Of a stretch of DNA of 64,000 nt, positions 47,654-58,850 are shown one piece after another. The DNA comes from Adiantum capillus-veneris (lineage: Eukaryota; Streptophyta; Polypodiopsida; Polypodiales; Pteridaceae), in contig CM043964.1 of assembly GCA_014529385.2 (NCBI GenBank), positions 108,024,587-108,088,586 on the forward strand, in the 5' to 3' direction. The notes beneath the pieces are model-generated. The model was not told where the DNA came from. It saw only the letters and a list, made by a program, of their open reading frames with translations, and did no database searches. The stretch's first letter is position 1. Each line of letters starts with the position of its first letter. The translations under genes were made by a program, and so were the position numbers.

Positions 47654-47807
47654 TGTAAGACAAGGGAAGCTAGATCCTGAGAGTCCACCACCCAACCACC
47701 CATTATATAGCAAAGCCCCTGGCCCTTTGCCCTAGTTGGACTCCCCGTTCCACACTGCCTAGCCTGGCCCTGCCCTTGTCTAGTCCGGCCTTGCCGGTGT
47801 CCTGACA
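47654..47807 (-). repeat. 5' LTR of chromovirus C
   Basis: 154 bp, read on the minus strand from TGTCAGGACACCGGC to CTTGTCTTACA. A TATA-like CTATATAATGG (minus) lies at about 47700-47710. The LTR is short but carries the core promoter. TSD GTACG follows at 47808-47812. Confidence 0.93.
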
Positions 47808-47812
47808 GTACG

Positions 47813-48551
47813 CATTGTAATAAGATCCCTGCTCTCCAAAGCTAACTGGAAGATCACCCATGGAGTAAATAGATCTACCTGCAAAGGCCTCAACAAATTC
47901 ATCCACAATTGGGCCAGTACCCACATTGCGGATTGTTACTTTATTAACCGGTTGCATACCCTGAATGAACCTTAATGTATCGTTTTTCTTTGGAACAGTA
48001 AACCATCGATTAGAATATGGTGCACATGATGGCTCCAAAATTCCCATTTGAATCTTTTCATTAAGAAAATTGATAAGCTTCGGCAAGTGAGACTTAGAAA
48101 CTGGAATAGGACGTAAGCTCCATGGCATGTGAGGAACAGTGAAAATAACTATAGGTGAAACCACACTAGGATCCACACACCCAATCTCACTTGGCTCAAA
48201 AGAGAAAGCTTTACCATGTTTTTCAAGCATACCTTGAAAACAACTGATCTCCTCTTCATTGAGGAAACCGTCTTCTCCAACCTTCAGATGCTGCAATGTC
48301 TCCTTAGTAAATTTATGCCCTATGTTCCTTGGATTCCCTGCTTCACCTGAATCATCCTCAATATGCATAAGTCCTTCATATATACCTAACTCATCATACA
48401 TGTCCATTGAATGGACCTTAACCACTTCAGTTCCGCTTTGTAACCTGTGTTGCCTGATTTCCTCAAGCTTAGACATAGTATCTACGTAAGATACCTCTTC
48501 AAAGATTCCTGAAATTAGATCATCTGATTCAAGCACATCACATCCCTGCAA
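47813..48551 (-). pseudogene. pol: Element O reverse transcriptase, N-terminal half
   Basis: Minus strand: PKLINFLNEKIQMGILEP, SNRWFTVPKKNDTLRFIQ, MQPVNKVTIRNVGTGP and FAGRSIYSMGDL correspond to RT fingers and motif A. The region ends in a frame-shifted GEQGSYYNAY where the chromovirus inserted. Rejoining with 34131 downward gives RDLITM then RTPLGLVRM, confirming the break. The wording of these motifs is not that of Athila, Tat, CRM or Reina as I know them. Confidence 0.85.
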
Positions 48552-48941
48552 TTCACTTTGGATACCTAAAACACACTGTTTTTTTCACTTTGGCAAATCA
48601 TTAAATTTTTGAAAGATACTAAACCTTCAGATGTTAACCCCAAAAACCCTGAAGAGAAAGATTCTCTTTGCGAGAACTTCTCCTCACTTGTACTACCATA
48701 GTCCCGCTTTATAGTGGCACTCCGAGAAAATCCTGTGCAAACCTGTGTTCTCTAAATTCCTTGCATATCTTTGGCATTGGATGATCACGTAGACCATCCT
48801 TATTCCTGGCATGATCAACACATATAGTCAAGAATTGAACTGCTTTCTTACCATCTTGGCTTCAAACCGTGGCATAGGCCGAGCCATCATCAAGCACCTT
48901 CGTTTCCATCCGCACATCCATAATGTATGGTTGCCCCAAAA
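48552..48941 (-). pseudogene. Element O protease-RT linker (degenerate)
   Basis: No ORF exceeds 60 codons, but reading through stops on the minus strand gives HSSYPLILGQPYIMDVRMET and LDDGSAYA, the C-terminal part of the retropepsin domain seen in this family. The equivalent in the tandem copy is 26837-27311. Confidence 0.6.
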
Positions 48942-51071
48942 TTAATGGATAAGAGGAATGCTCTTGTATAAAGAAATTTTGCTCATCACAGACATCCCTA
49001 CAGTTACCTTAACATTGGCACATGCACCATAGAGGTCGCCTAGAAGCATGTTGGTAGCTCGAATCCGCCAACCATGTTCCACATCAATAGGCCATTTCCC
49101 CTTTTTGTGCAAGCTTTTTTCCATCAAATTGATCTCTGATCCATGATCTATTAGTGCTAAGACCGGTTCTTCAATGTCGCCAAGCTTCACAACAGTTTCA
49201 GTCGTTGCCCTTGCCCAATGAGTCCTTGAAAAGTGACTCCTTGGTATACTTTCATTATCTTCATCTTCATTGAAATGAACTTGCCTTACCTCTGGTACAG
49301 TTGGGTTTGACACCACCACAGACCTCGACTCTTCTTCTTCAAGATTTGCCAAATACTCTTCATAGTCATCCAAAATTGCTTCAATGTGGCAAACCGCGTG
49401 GCTCTTAACTGACTCCGGCTCTTGTGCACTTGGTATTTGCCTCTTTCTTTTGATAATATCTATTATCTCCTCGTGAAACTCGCATTTGGCAATTCCCAAA
49501 ATATCACCCAATGTGCGCTCCACTTTGCTATTCAGAATGCGCCCTTCAAAAACTTTCTTTAAATCTGTAGCTAATTCAATGTCAGATTTAAGCTTATATG
49601 AGGGTCCCCTGGGTTTACCTTGCTTCTTATCCTTGGTTGCTTCCTCCATCACCACTTCACGAGCGGGCTTAGGAGTAGCTCCTTCTTTTTTTTTTTTTAA
49701 ATCTCGTTGTCCTTTTTGATGTCCCAGGAACTTCTTCATCTCTTTTTGCTTTTCCTCCACCATAGCCTCATTAGCTTGAGACTTTGCAGTAAATGCATAC
49801 ACTGAGAGAGAATCCACTGGATCAGTCCACCCTGTGGTTTCTCGAATTGAATTCCCTATTTGTTGTAGCTTCCCATAAGTTACCTGCTCTGTTTCTGATG
49901 TCTTCAAAGCATAAGGCCACAATTGACCCTTGGTACCTGCACCATCATTATCACCCTTCCCACATACTTGCAGCCCATATGTAGTTGCTTCCACAAGAGC
50001 AACATTATGCTGGATCTCTTCAACTATCTGTTTCATGCCGCCCCTACCAAAGTTCAGGCGGAACATCTCACATGTTGCCCTAAAGTGAATCTTCTTGTCC
50101 TTCTAGAAAACCACGTTCCTTTTGTAAGCTTCATCAAACTCATCACATTCTTTAACATACTTGTGGTCTTCACTATCACACCACATGCATCCGTCCCAGC
50201 CTTTGCGTGGAGGCTGTTGTCTAGGCTCAGAAGTAGATCCCTTTGCAGCTAACTGTTCAAATTTTATAGCTTTGAAATTCAAGTTTAATTCTTGAATACC
50301 TTTCACCAATTCGTCAAGAACTAGCTCCTCCACTCTGGGTATGGCCAAGGCTGTTTTCTCCTTATGTTCCTCTTGCACAACATCCATGATGTCAGCCATG
50401 ATCAGCTTATCGACTCTCATCTGTCGTTTCACGATCATATTTACTGCTTCAGTGACTATCTTCTAGTCGTATGTTAAGCCCAGTTCTCCTGTTGAATCTT
50501 CCAGGAACCGCACTAGACTCTTCTAAAGTCGTGGATTAGCCGCCTGAATGAATAGTTCAACCTTCTAATCCTTCATTGAACGTTGTTTTGTCGAGGACAG
50601 TTGCTCCAATTTCTTTTCAAATTCTCGTAATAATTCTCGTGCAGATAGATTTTTGTTCTTCTTCTGCACCCACTTCATAAAGATTTGTCTGGTTACCCTT
50701 TGTGAATCCTCAAGAAAGTATTCCTCCTGGAGCGCCTTCTTGAAGTCCTGCCAATTCGAGCCTTGAACCACCCGAATCTCTTTTACTCGGCTCCTAAGTT
50801 CCAGTACCACAATTAAATGGAATCCTTCCACTGCATTCTGATCATCGATTCCATTATCTTCCATTGCCTGCTCGTAGAGATTGTAAAACTTGCTACTATC
50901 CCGGCCTTCAAATCGATGTAATTTCTCGGTAACTGTGTGCCAAGCTTTATGGATCCTCTCTTGCAAATTATATTGTTGTTGGGTAACCTGTTGTTGTTGC
51001 ATGTACGCAGCAACCTGCTGCATCATTTGCTGCATGGCTGCCCTTGTGTGTCCCGACATCTTTCTCCACAA
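48942..51071 (-). pseudogene. gag-pro: Element O gag-protease, single frame with nonsense codons
   Basis: Starting at ATG 51071 (or 51059, MSGHTRAAMQQMMQQ), one minus-strand frame continues about 710 codons to 48942. It is broken only by TAG/TAA codons near 50562, 50523, 50463 and 50104. It encodes a Gln-rich N terminus, a gag core (FKKALQEEYFLEDSQRV), a knuckle-like CMWCDSEDHKYVKEC (CX2CX4HX5C, one residue longer than canonical), a Lys-rich linker and a retropepsin motif ALIDHGSEINLM with DHG in place of DTG/DSG. At least two stops are CAG in the tandem copy at 28.8 kb. Gag and protease sharing one frame suggests a fused precursor. Confidence 0.85.
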
Positions 51072-51100
51072 ACACTGCTCACCCTGGCTCGTTTCACATC

Positions 51101-51110
51101 GGGTTCACCA
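51101..51110 (-). promoter_or_regulatory. Probable primer-binding site of element O
   Basis: On the minus strand TGGTGAACCC (complementarity may continue further) lies four bases past the LTR end. It is not the iMet site; it would pair with a tRNA ending GGGTTCACCA. The tandem copy has the same at about 29396-29405. Confidence 0.55.
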
Positions 51111-51114
51111 AGAA

Positions 51115-53332
51115 TGTCAGGGGGATTTGTATTCGAAAGATGAGCCAGGAAGGCACGGGGCCCCTGGCTGTGAGAGGTGTGAGGGAAAGAGTTGCAGCAG
51201 ACGCAGATAATGAAGACAGAGCTTAAAACAGACAGATTGAAACTTGATAATTCAAATCGAATATTGAACAATACCCCTGTTTTAATCAAATATTAATGGA
51301 GGAGTTTATGCTCCTTACAAGGATTATCTTGCTTTAATCCCGGTGCTAATTAAGAAAATCAAATGTCAATAATGATGGTAATGACTGGTCCGATGAAACA
51401 ATACCAACTAAGCTCTTTTGCCTTAATTGGTCTGCAAAAAAATAACTGCCTTGAGCTGATTCATTCCCTTCTGCTGCTTCAAAATTGAAAGAGAATTGAT
51501 TTACCTTCCGCTATGGATATGGGGCTTCGGCTTCAAACGGCCTTAGGAATTTCAATTTGGCTTACAATTGTGGCTTAGATTTATGGCATAAGAAGTTCGC
51601 TTTAGAATTGCGGCTTGGATTTTATGGCTTAAGATTACAGCTTAGATGAATGAGAAGAAAATAGAATTCGAATGGATATGGAGGTTTGGATTAAGGTGCT
51701 TGCTTAGCAGTAGGATTCGGTAGATTATGATGGGCTTAGTTTAGAGCTTAAGGTTATGGTGGCTAATGCTTAGAGAAGTTTGGTTTAGAGAGCTTAGCTT
51801 CGAGAGCTTTAGAGTAGGATGGCTTTCGAATAGAGGTTAGGCTTGGAGAGCTTGAGTTTATCAAGGCTAATGACGGCTTAATGAAATTGAGAGCTTTGGC
51901 TTGGCTTAAGGAGATTAAGGCTTAAGTTGATCCAAGAAGGTTTTGCTTAAGAGAGCAAGAGCTTCGGAAAGCTTGGCTTAAGCGAGCTTATGGCTTCTTA
52001 GCTTTCTTCCTTAGGAGAGAAGGAGATCACTCCAAAGAGGAGAAGAAGAGAGCCCATAGAGCCGCCTCCTTTTGTTTTTATAATAGCCCCTTTTTGGCTG
52101 CATAGCCTTGCCTTTCTAAATATGCCCAACCCATTAGCAATGTCGCTAATGGGAATGGCTCCCTGGTGACGTGGCAGGGTAATCTTTTTCATCACGGCCA
52201 AACTGCGCAAGAACGACACCAAATGGTGCGCCCTGGCTTCTTGGTGGATTCTCGCTTCATGCGCACGGGCCTCTGAGCCATGCCAAGCCCAGCGCGAGCC
52301 CGTTTCTTGCTCGCTAGCTCCCCCTTCGCTGCCTGCGCCATTTCTTCTTAAGCTTGTCTTCTTTTTCCCTTATTGGCTTCACACCCTATTACAAAATAGG
52401 GTGGCTATTTAACTTAAGTGGGCGGGCATAAAGTTGGCCCTTGGGCGGCCTTAGGTTGTGGCTGGCCTTAGTTTTTTTTAAGGGCACCACATTTGGTATA
52501 CATATAGACCAAAGCAAAGCCTCGCACGACTTCAATTTGCAACATTCCCGACTAGCAATATCACCTTGAATTTGTTGCCCACTCTAGTGCATTGGATGCC
52601 ACCGTAGCTTTCAAGATGCAATTATAAGTGTCCGTCAAGGCAAAATGTTTTCGTATCGGCCACATTTGGCGTACATATCGACACTGCACTGCATTAAGGC
52701 TGCATCCTGGCCAACTCGAAAATACATTGTTAGTGGTGACAGGCCTTCAGTTGCCACCAATTCTGCTCTGACGGCTCCATTTCCTAGAATCTATCTGAAG
52801 CTCAAAATTTACCAGGTGAACTTGACTGATCAAGGCGACCAGGGCAGTACGAAACTGGCCCCCGGTGATACTTGAACTGGCCATATCTTGTCAACCGAAA
52901 TCCCAATTGACAAACTAAAAAGACCAACATGCTCGTGGAAGTGAGCACTTTGCATCCATGCATTCCTATCATCTTTGAACTTTTATTAGCAGGTGCTCAA
53001 CCCGGTACGGATCTGCTACTGACTCAACTTAAAACTGTCATAACTTCTTAACTGTAGCTCCGATTGACGAGACGTAAAGACAGCCCTTTAGAGAACTTTG
53101 AGTACTTCAACTTTGATTTATAAAATCCCATCTATGACCACTTCAAGCATACTCACTGTTTAGCATTACCAAGACATCTTTTGGCCCTTAGAGCTGCATC
53201 TAGCACACTTCTAACTTAAAATTGGCCTCTTATCAAGCCCTTATAACTGCTGAATAATCACGTAGATTTCAAATAAGCCTAATTGGCATCCCTTTGCTCA
53301 TTTTCTTGTCATGGAAGCGGAGCGGCACGACA
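51115..53332 (-). repeat. 5' LTR of element O
   Basis: 2,218 bp. The minus strand begins TGTCGTGCCGCTCCGC and ends CCCCTGACA, giving a TGTC...GACA terminal inversion. It aligns with 29410-31610. A TATA-like TTATAAAAAC (minus) lies near 52075, followed by the GGCTTA-motif-rich R/U5. No coding content. The right edge abuts E4 gag directly. Confidence 0.85.
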
Positions 53333-55026
53333 CCGTATTGATCATATTCCTGAGGAGTCAGACAGAGACTTTGATCCTAAGAAGGACCCGGTGACTGAGA
53401 CTGAGGCTGAGGAGGAGCACAATCATGCTGATGAGGCTAAGGACTCTCAACACTCCAGCCAGTCCAGAAGGGGAAGGGCTGAGGGTGAAGAACGCAAGTC
53501 CAAGAATTCTCGCACCACACATAATGATGGGGCCAAAGGCAGCAAGGGTAGTCACCACAGCTCCAACAGGAAAGCCAGAGAAGAGACAGAAATTAAGACT
53601 TATGAGGAAATTTATTGGGATGCTGATACAAACCATTACAAGAAGTCTTAACGACGAAGTCAGGTTACTAAGGTTAGGAAAGACAGAAATGATGTTGATC
53701 GACATGATTACACTTTTTAATTGAAAATTTCTTTCTCAATGTTCAAAGGTGGGGAGAAAGATGATCTAGATGTTCATATCCAAGCTTTTGAATAGTATGA
53801 TGAGTTGAAAAATATTGACGAAGATAACTGGGGGAAATATTTTCCCCAGACACTAAAAGATGCAGCAAGAAAATGGTACTACCATTACCCAGCCTGCCAA
53901 CTCAGATCATATAATAAATTACTGAAAGCTTTCAAACTGGAATATTTAGACAACAGAGGTGATGAGGACATCCTTTGTGAACTGGATAAGATGAAGCAAG
54001 GAAAATTATCAGTCAAAAAATATGTTCAAAAAAATCAAGGAGCTAACTAGACAGATGCAAGAGCCACCATCAGAAAAGAGGTTGCGAGCATGGTTTTTAA
54101 ATGGTTTCCGCAGTAAAAAGCTTAGGGAACGGGAGGTGCCTGCACCAACAAAGAAATTCAATGATTTGGTGCAGCGAGCCCTGAAGCTTGAACATCAGGC
54201 AAAGAAGGAGAGGAGTCACAAGAAGAGGAGGTCCAGTGGTAGCAGTGATTCCAGTGAGAATTCTAATTCTAGTAAGACCTCTAGTAGCTCTAGAAGCAGC
54301 TTAGATGAAAAGAGCAAAGATAAGGCCAGGAAAGGGTCTTGGTCTAGGAAGATTGATGAGATGGCCAAGCAGATTGCTGAAATCCTCCAGACTAGACAAT
54401 TAGCTAGAAGAATGGAAACCTGGTGTTCAAGATGCAAATCTAAAGATCATGTTTCCAATAAATTCCTACAATGTACTTATTGCAAAGCATATGGTCGTTT
54501 ATGGAACAATTGTGGCATTTGCATTCATCACTTCAAGAAGGGGAAAGATTTGTCCGTGGTGGCATTTATTAATGTTGAACTAGCCAGGCTGGAGACAACC
54601 AGTGTACCCCAAGAGGAGAAAGTAGGTACCAGTGGTACTGGTACTAGGCGCGGCAGATACCAGGGAGGTACTAGCCGGGGCCGAGGTCGTGGTAATTTCC
54701 AGAATAGAAGTCTGAACTGTTATACTTGTGGTAAGTATGGGCATTTTGCGGCTCAGTGTCTAGAAACACCTACTACTGTGGCTACTGAGGTGAAGGCCTC
54801 AGAGCCAGTTCCTGTTAGAGCTGTTACATGCAGTAAAGGGATGGTCATTGAGGAGATTTCAAATGAGCCATTCAAACCAGTTGGTCCTGAGAGTAGCAAA
54901 TGGGCTCAGCAGAGAGAGGTGTGGAAGGCAAAGGGTAAAGAAAAGGTAGTTGACAAATGGCAGGAGCAAAGGGAACTGGCGGCTAAGATCACAGTATTTA
55001 GCCAAAAAGCTGTCAGAGTTGCCTGA
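53333..55026 (+). pseudogene. gag: Element E4 gag (5' truncated)
   Basis: Reading resumes immediately after O's LTR: IPEESDRDFDPKKDPVTE, a highly charged leader, then a gag core (FKGGEKDDLDVHIQAFE, KDAARKWYYHYPACQ, LLKAFKLEYLDNRG). The frame changes at an A7 run (54028-54034). The rest has a Ser-rich SR-like tract and a cysteine cluster (CSRCKSKDH ... CTYCKAYGRLWNNCGIC). An Arg-Gly tract and a canonical knuckle CYTCGKYGHFAAQC (about 54718-54759) follow. The start codon and 5' LTR are missing. The extra Cys cluster upstream of the knuckle is unusual for gag. Confidence 0.82.
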
Positions 55027-55059
55027 AAGTTCTGATGCTCGGGTTGGGGAGCATGCACG

Positions 55060-57355
55060 TATCTGGTTATGCCGTTTGGTATGTGCAATGCTCCAGTGAC
55101 TTTTCAACGATGTATGATGGAAATAATGAGTGAATTTCTCCACCGATTCCTGGGGATATTTATGGATGATTTCATTATATATTCTACAAAGGATAAGTAT
55201 TTACTTTTTTTGGAAATGATTTTTCTAGCGTTGTCATGAGAAGCAAATCTGTCTAAATCCATTCAAATTTGTTTTCTTGGTTTGGAAAGGACTACTGTTG
55301 GGACATGTAGTGTCCAAAAATGGTATAGAAATGGCCAATGACAGGATTCAGTGTGTCCAACAGGCCAAGGCACCCTGCAATGCATCAGAACTGAGTTCTT
55401 TCTTGGGATACAATCTTCACATTTCTATAGAAGATTTTTGCATCAGTCTGCTTCCCAGGCATTACCTTTGTATGAGCTCGCAAAGAAGAACAACAAGTTC
55501 AATTGGACTGCGGAATGTGAAGAGAGCTTTCAAAAATTGAAGAATGCCATTATTAATAAGCCAGGACTAAGACAACCGAATTAGGAGGTCATTTTTCATG
55601 TACATGTAGATACATCAGGGCTGGCAATGGGATCCATATTAGCTCAGCCAGAAGGGAGAACTGACTATCCATTATATTTTGCCAGCCGGAGATTCAGTCA
55701 AGTTGAACAAGGATATACAACTACTGAAAGGGAAGCCCTGGGAATGGTTTTTAATGCTACTAAATTTCGACACTATTTGTTGGGCAAACTATTTCATTTC
55801 TTTGTGGATCATCAAGCATTATTGTTTTTTATCAACAAAGTCATTATCCAAGCAAACGGATAAGATGGATGATGTTCCTGGTGGAATTTGAATTTTGCAT
55901 TTTTCATAAGCCTGACAAAAATTATTGTGGTGTTGATTTCCTGTCCAGGAGAGTGGATGGTTATTCTGAAGCATCCCTGAGAGATAAGCCAGTGGATGCA
56001 GAACTGTTTCAGATGACAGCTGAGGAAACAACAGATCCAGAGTTGTTCGATGTATATCAGTTCCTTTCTAAGGGCAGAAAGTTGGACTTAGAGTCAGAAG
56101 AAGGCCCTGACTATTAAAAGTCTGAAGTTCACTATCATTGGCGGATCACTTTACAGACTGGGGGTTGATGGGGCTCTTTGAAGATGCGTGCCCATGGAAG
56201 GGAGAATGCAAGTTATTTCAAAGGCACATGATGGAGACTCTGGAGGACATTTTGCCACTGATGTTACTTACAATAAAATTTTACAGGCTATATTGTGGTG
56301 GCAAACCTTAATATCTGATGTCATAAGCTTTTGTAAGACATGTGATATATGCTAGTGGATGGGCAGACCCACGGCAACAGATATGACTCCTCTAACTCCA
56401 GTGTAGCCACTGGGAGTGTTTATGAAATGGGGTCTGGATTTCATGGGTCCATTCAAGAAAATTACTACAAGGAAGAATATATATATATATTGATGGCCAC
56501 CTATTATGTCACCAAATGGGTCGAAGCAAAGGCTCTTCCTGACAACACCGTATAGTCCACTGCTGTGTTTTTATTTGAAAATATTATCTGCCATATGGAG
56601 ATTGTGTTTGATCAAGGGACACACTTTATAAATGATACTATGGACATCTTAATGGAAATGCTATCAGTAAAGCATCGAAAATCAACACCATATTATCCTA
56701 GATGCAATGGGCAAGCAGCAAGATTGTCAAGACCATTCTCACTAAAAATGTGCAGAAGGAGACACACCAGTGGGATTTGAAGCTCCAAACTGCTCTCTGG
56801 TCATATAGAACTGCTTATAAAGTTACTACTAGACTGACACCATTTAGAATGGTGTATGGCACTGAAGTTGTTGTACCTATGGAATTTGTCATTCCCAGTC
56901 TCAAGATGGCAGTAGAGTATGGATTGGATTTCAATCACAATCTTAAACAGAGACTAGAGGAGTTGGCACAGCAAAGAAGGAAACACTAGCATAATTGACG
57001 CATAAAAGTGAGGGAGTTTTAGAAAGGAGATTTGGTTCTGCTCTATCAGTCAAAACTGGGTCCTAAGAAATCAAATTTGAAAATAGCTTGGTCCGGTCCA
57101 TATGAAGTTGATTGGGTGTTCTCCAATGGCACAATGAGGCTGAAAGATTTATCTGGATTATTGTTGCCAGGTGTTTATAACGGGGCCAAAGTCAAGCTAT
57201 ATTATTCGAAGGACAAGGGAACTTCGAGGGATAATGATACTGGTATTCTGGGAACTGAAGGTCATGAGAATTTAGAATCAGTTATTTTAAGTCTTTTTCA
57301 TGTACAACCAGTACCAGAGCCAATCAAAGAAACAAAAGAGGCTCAGGCACGATGA
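55060..57355 (+). pseudogene. pol: Element E4 pol: partial RT, RNase H, integrase
   Basis: It begins abruptly inside RT at LVMPFGMCNAPVTFQ, then GIFMDDFIIYS (about 55157). Protease and the RT fingers are missing, so a deletion joins gag to mid-RT near 55060. RNase H (55606-55860) has HVDTSGLAMGSILAQ, TTTEREALGMVF and FFVDHQALLFF. The zinc domain of integrase is unreadable. The core shows KWGLDFMG-like wording in a broken frame (about 56427), VFDQGTHFIND (56610) and CNGQAA where NGQAE is expected. The C-terminal domain (57032-57355) has WSGPYEVDWVFSNGT and ends before the extra coding region. Confidence 0.82.
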
Positions 57356-58850
57356 AACCACGTCAGTGACAAAATCAGTAAAGTGTCAGAGCCAGTATCA
57401 GTCTTTATGGGAAAAAGGGCCAGTCGGACTGTCTGTAATAATCATTCCAAGGAACATGGAGATTATTAACCAATGCATGTTTGCCACATCATTGGCGGTG
57501 CACAGACCTCTAGCAACGGTAAGTAGTGGAGCTTTTATGGCGCGGATGCGTATAACAATAAGGCGAGTAGGCATTTTTCCTCCTCAATCTCCTGCACGAT
57601 GCTTGCCTGCTGTTACACATTCGTCATCGCCAAGCTCTGAAGCTTCTTCACTACAACCACAAACTTCTTCATCTGACGCATCGGTCGATTGCCGTTTGTC
57701 TTTACCGAACACACTTGGATACATATTTGAATATTCAAGTAAGTCTTCTTCTACTACCGACTCATCGTCTTCACAGTGCATGGGTAGGAAGAAACTGTCG
57801 GAAAAGATGCAAGAAAGCTTAGAAGAAACCTGGACACTTGTGGCTGCTGCCAAAGCTTCTTTACCATTCGTTCCCTACAGTAAAATACAGAGGTATGTGT
57901 TTACTAAGCAAGCAAAGGCGTTGCTACGACTGTGGGATTTACATGTGGTTGTGCAAGCCACAAGAATTGAGTTCGACACAGCTATCATTAGACAGGTTCT
58001 TGATTCCTTCAATGTTGATGACGGCAGCGCTGTAGTATATGGTAGGAAGGTGTCAGCAACCCCAGAAGCCAGTGCTTATGCCTTCAGAATGCCAAATGAG
58101 CCAAAGCCGACTATTGCAACTGCTGAATAGATAAGTGCATCCCTGAAGAAAGATGAGGTAGCCAAGAAAAAACGCAAGGCCAGTGCACAAGGGGCTCCAA
58201 TAGTAGCAGGTTTGGATGTCCCCGTGGCTTACCGGTTTGTGGCTGAAGCTGTAAGCCTGACGAATAACTCCACCTATGTTTTAGAGAAGTTGTTTGCTAT
58301 GTTACTGGCAAAGAAATTAGATGCCACAGCTTCAATTAACCTATGTCAGATTCTGTCGCATAATGTGCTTCAGCAGACGACTAAGTCGAAGTCTCATATT
58401 GTTTTTAAAGCCTGGTATGTCTGTCAGTTTCTTTACTGGGCAACTTCTCCTGATGCTCATGACCAAGTACGGATGGCTTGGAGTTAAAAGCCCATTCCTG
58501 CAATGAACAATGTTGATTTATCCTTTGATGAAGAAACCCTAGGAACTCTGTTTGCTCTCACAGGTCATAAGAGAAAGGCCACGCAGGTGGAAGCTGGTGG
58601 TTCTAAGTGACCAAAAACTACATTGGCCAAGAGCAGTGCTTTCTTGAAGCAACTAGAAATTTAGGCCAAAACTGTGACTACTGAAACATCTCCAGTAGGC
58701 TAGAATTCAGCTGGCCAATTAGACCAGCCTCGAGTAAAGATTATTGTTGGGACCAGCCAGCCAACGGGGCAAAGTTTAGCAAACACTAGTGCTGGAAAAG
58801 ACCAGCCAAATAAGACCAGTGCTGAGTAGTCGACAATTCATACTGATAAA
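57300..58850 (+). pseudogene. E4 extra ORF, first part (unknown domain)
   Basis: One frame (57300-58850) with scattered stops at 58128, 58485 and then more densely from about 58608. After a Ser-rich stretch (SSSPSSEASSLQPQTSSS) comes a folded-looking segment: WTLVAAAKASLPFVPYSKIQ, RLWDLHVVVQATRIEF, IRQVLDSFNVDDGSAVVYG, RKVSATPEASAYAFRMP. The order 'W..., R.VL..F..., ...VYGRKVS' vaguely recalls the 'putative plant transposon protein' domain of plant retroelement ORFs, but I would not assign it without a profile search. A basic KKKRKAS follows, then another helical block (58212-58487). It sits 3' of integrase in the sense direction, where third ORFs of plant LTR elements occur. Confidence 0.55.

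Larger units (their letters stand above)
34137..47807 (-). mobile_element. Ty3 chromovirus C, nested in element O
   Basis: A 13.7-kb span that includes the later insertion I; without I it is about 5.9 kb. It has 154-bp LTRs with TG...CA ends, an iMet primer site, gag, protease, RT, RNase H, integrase and a chromodomain, plus a perfect 5-bp TSD. By eye the LTRs differ at about a dozen of 154 positions. Chromodomains guide Ty3 integration toward marked heterochromatin; here the element landed inside another retrotransposon. Confidence 0.93.
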
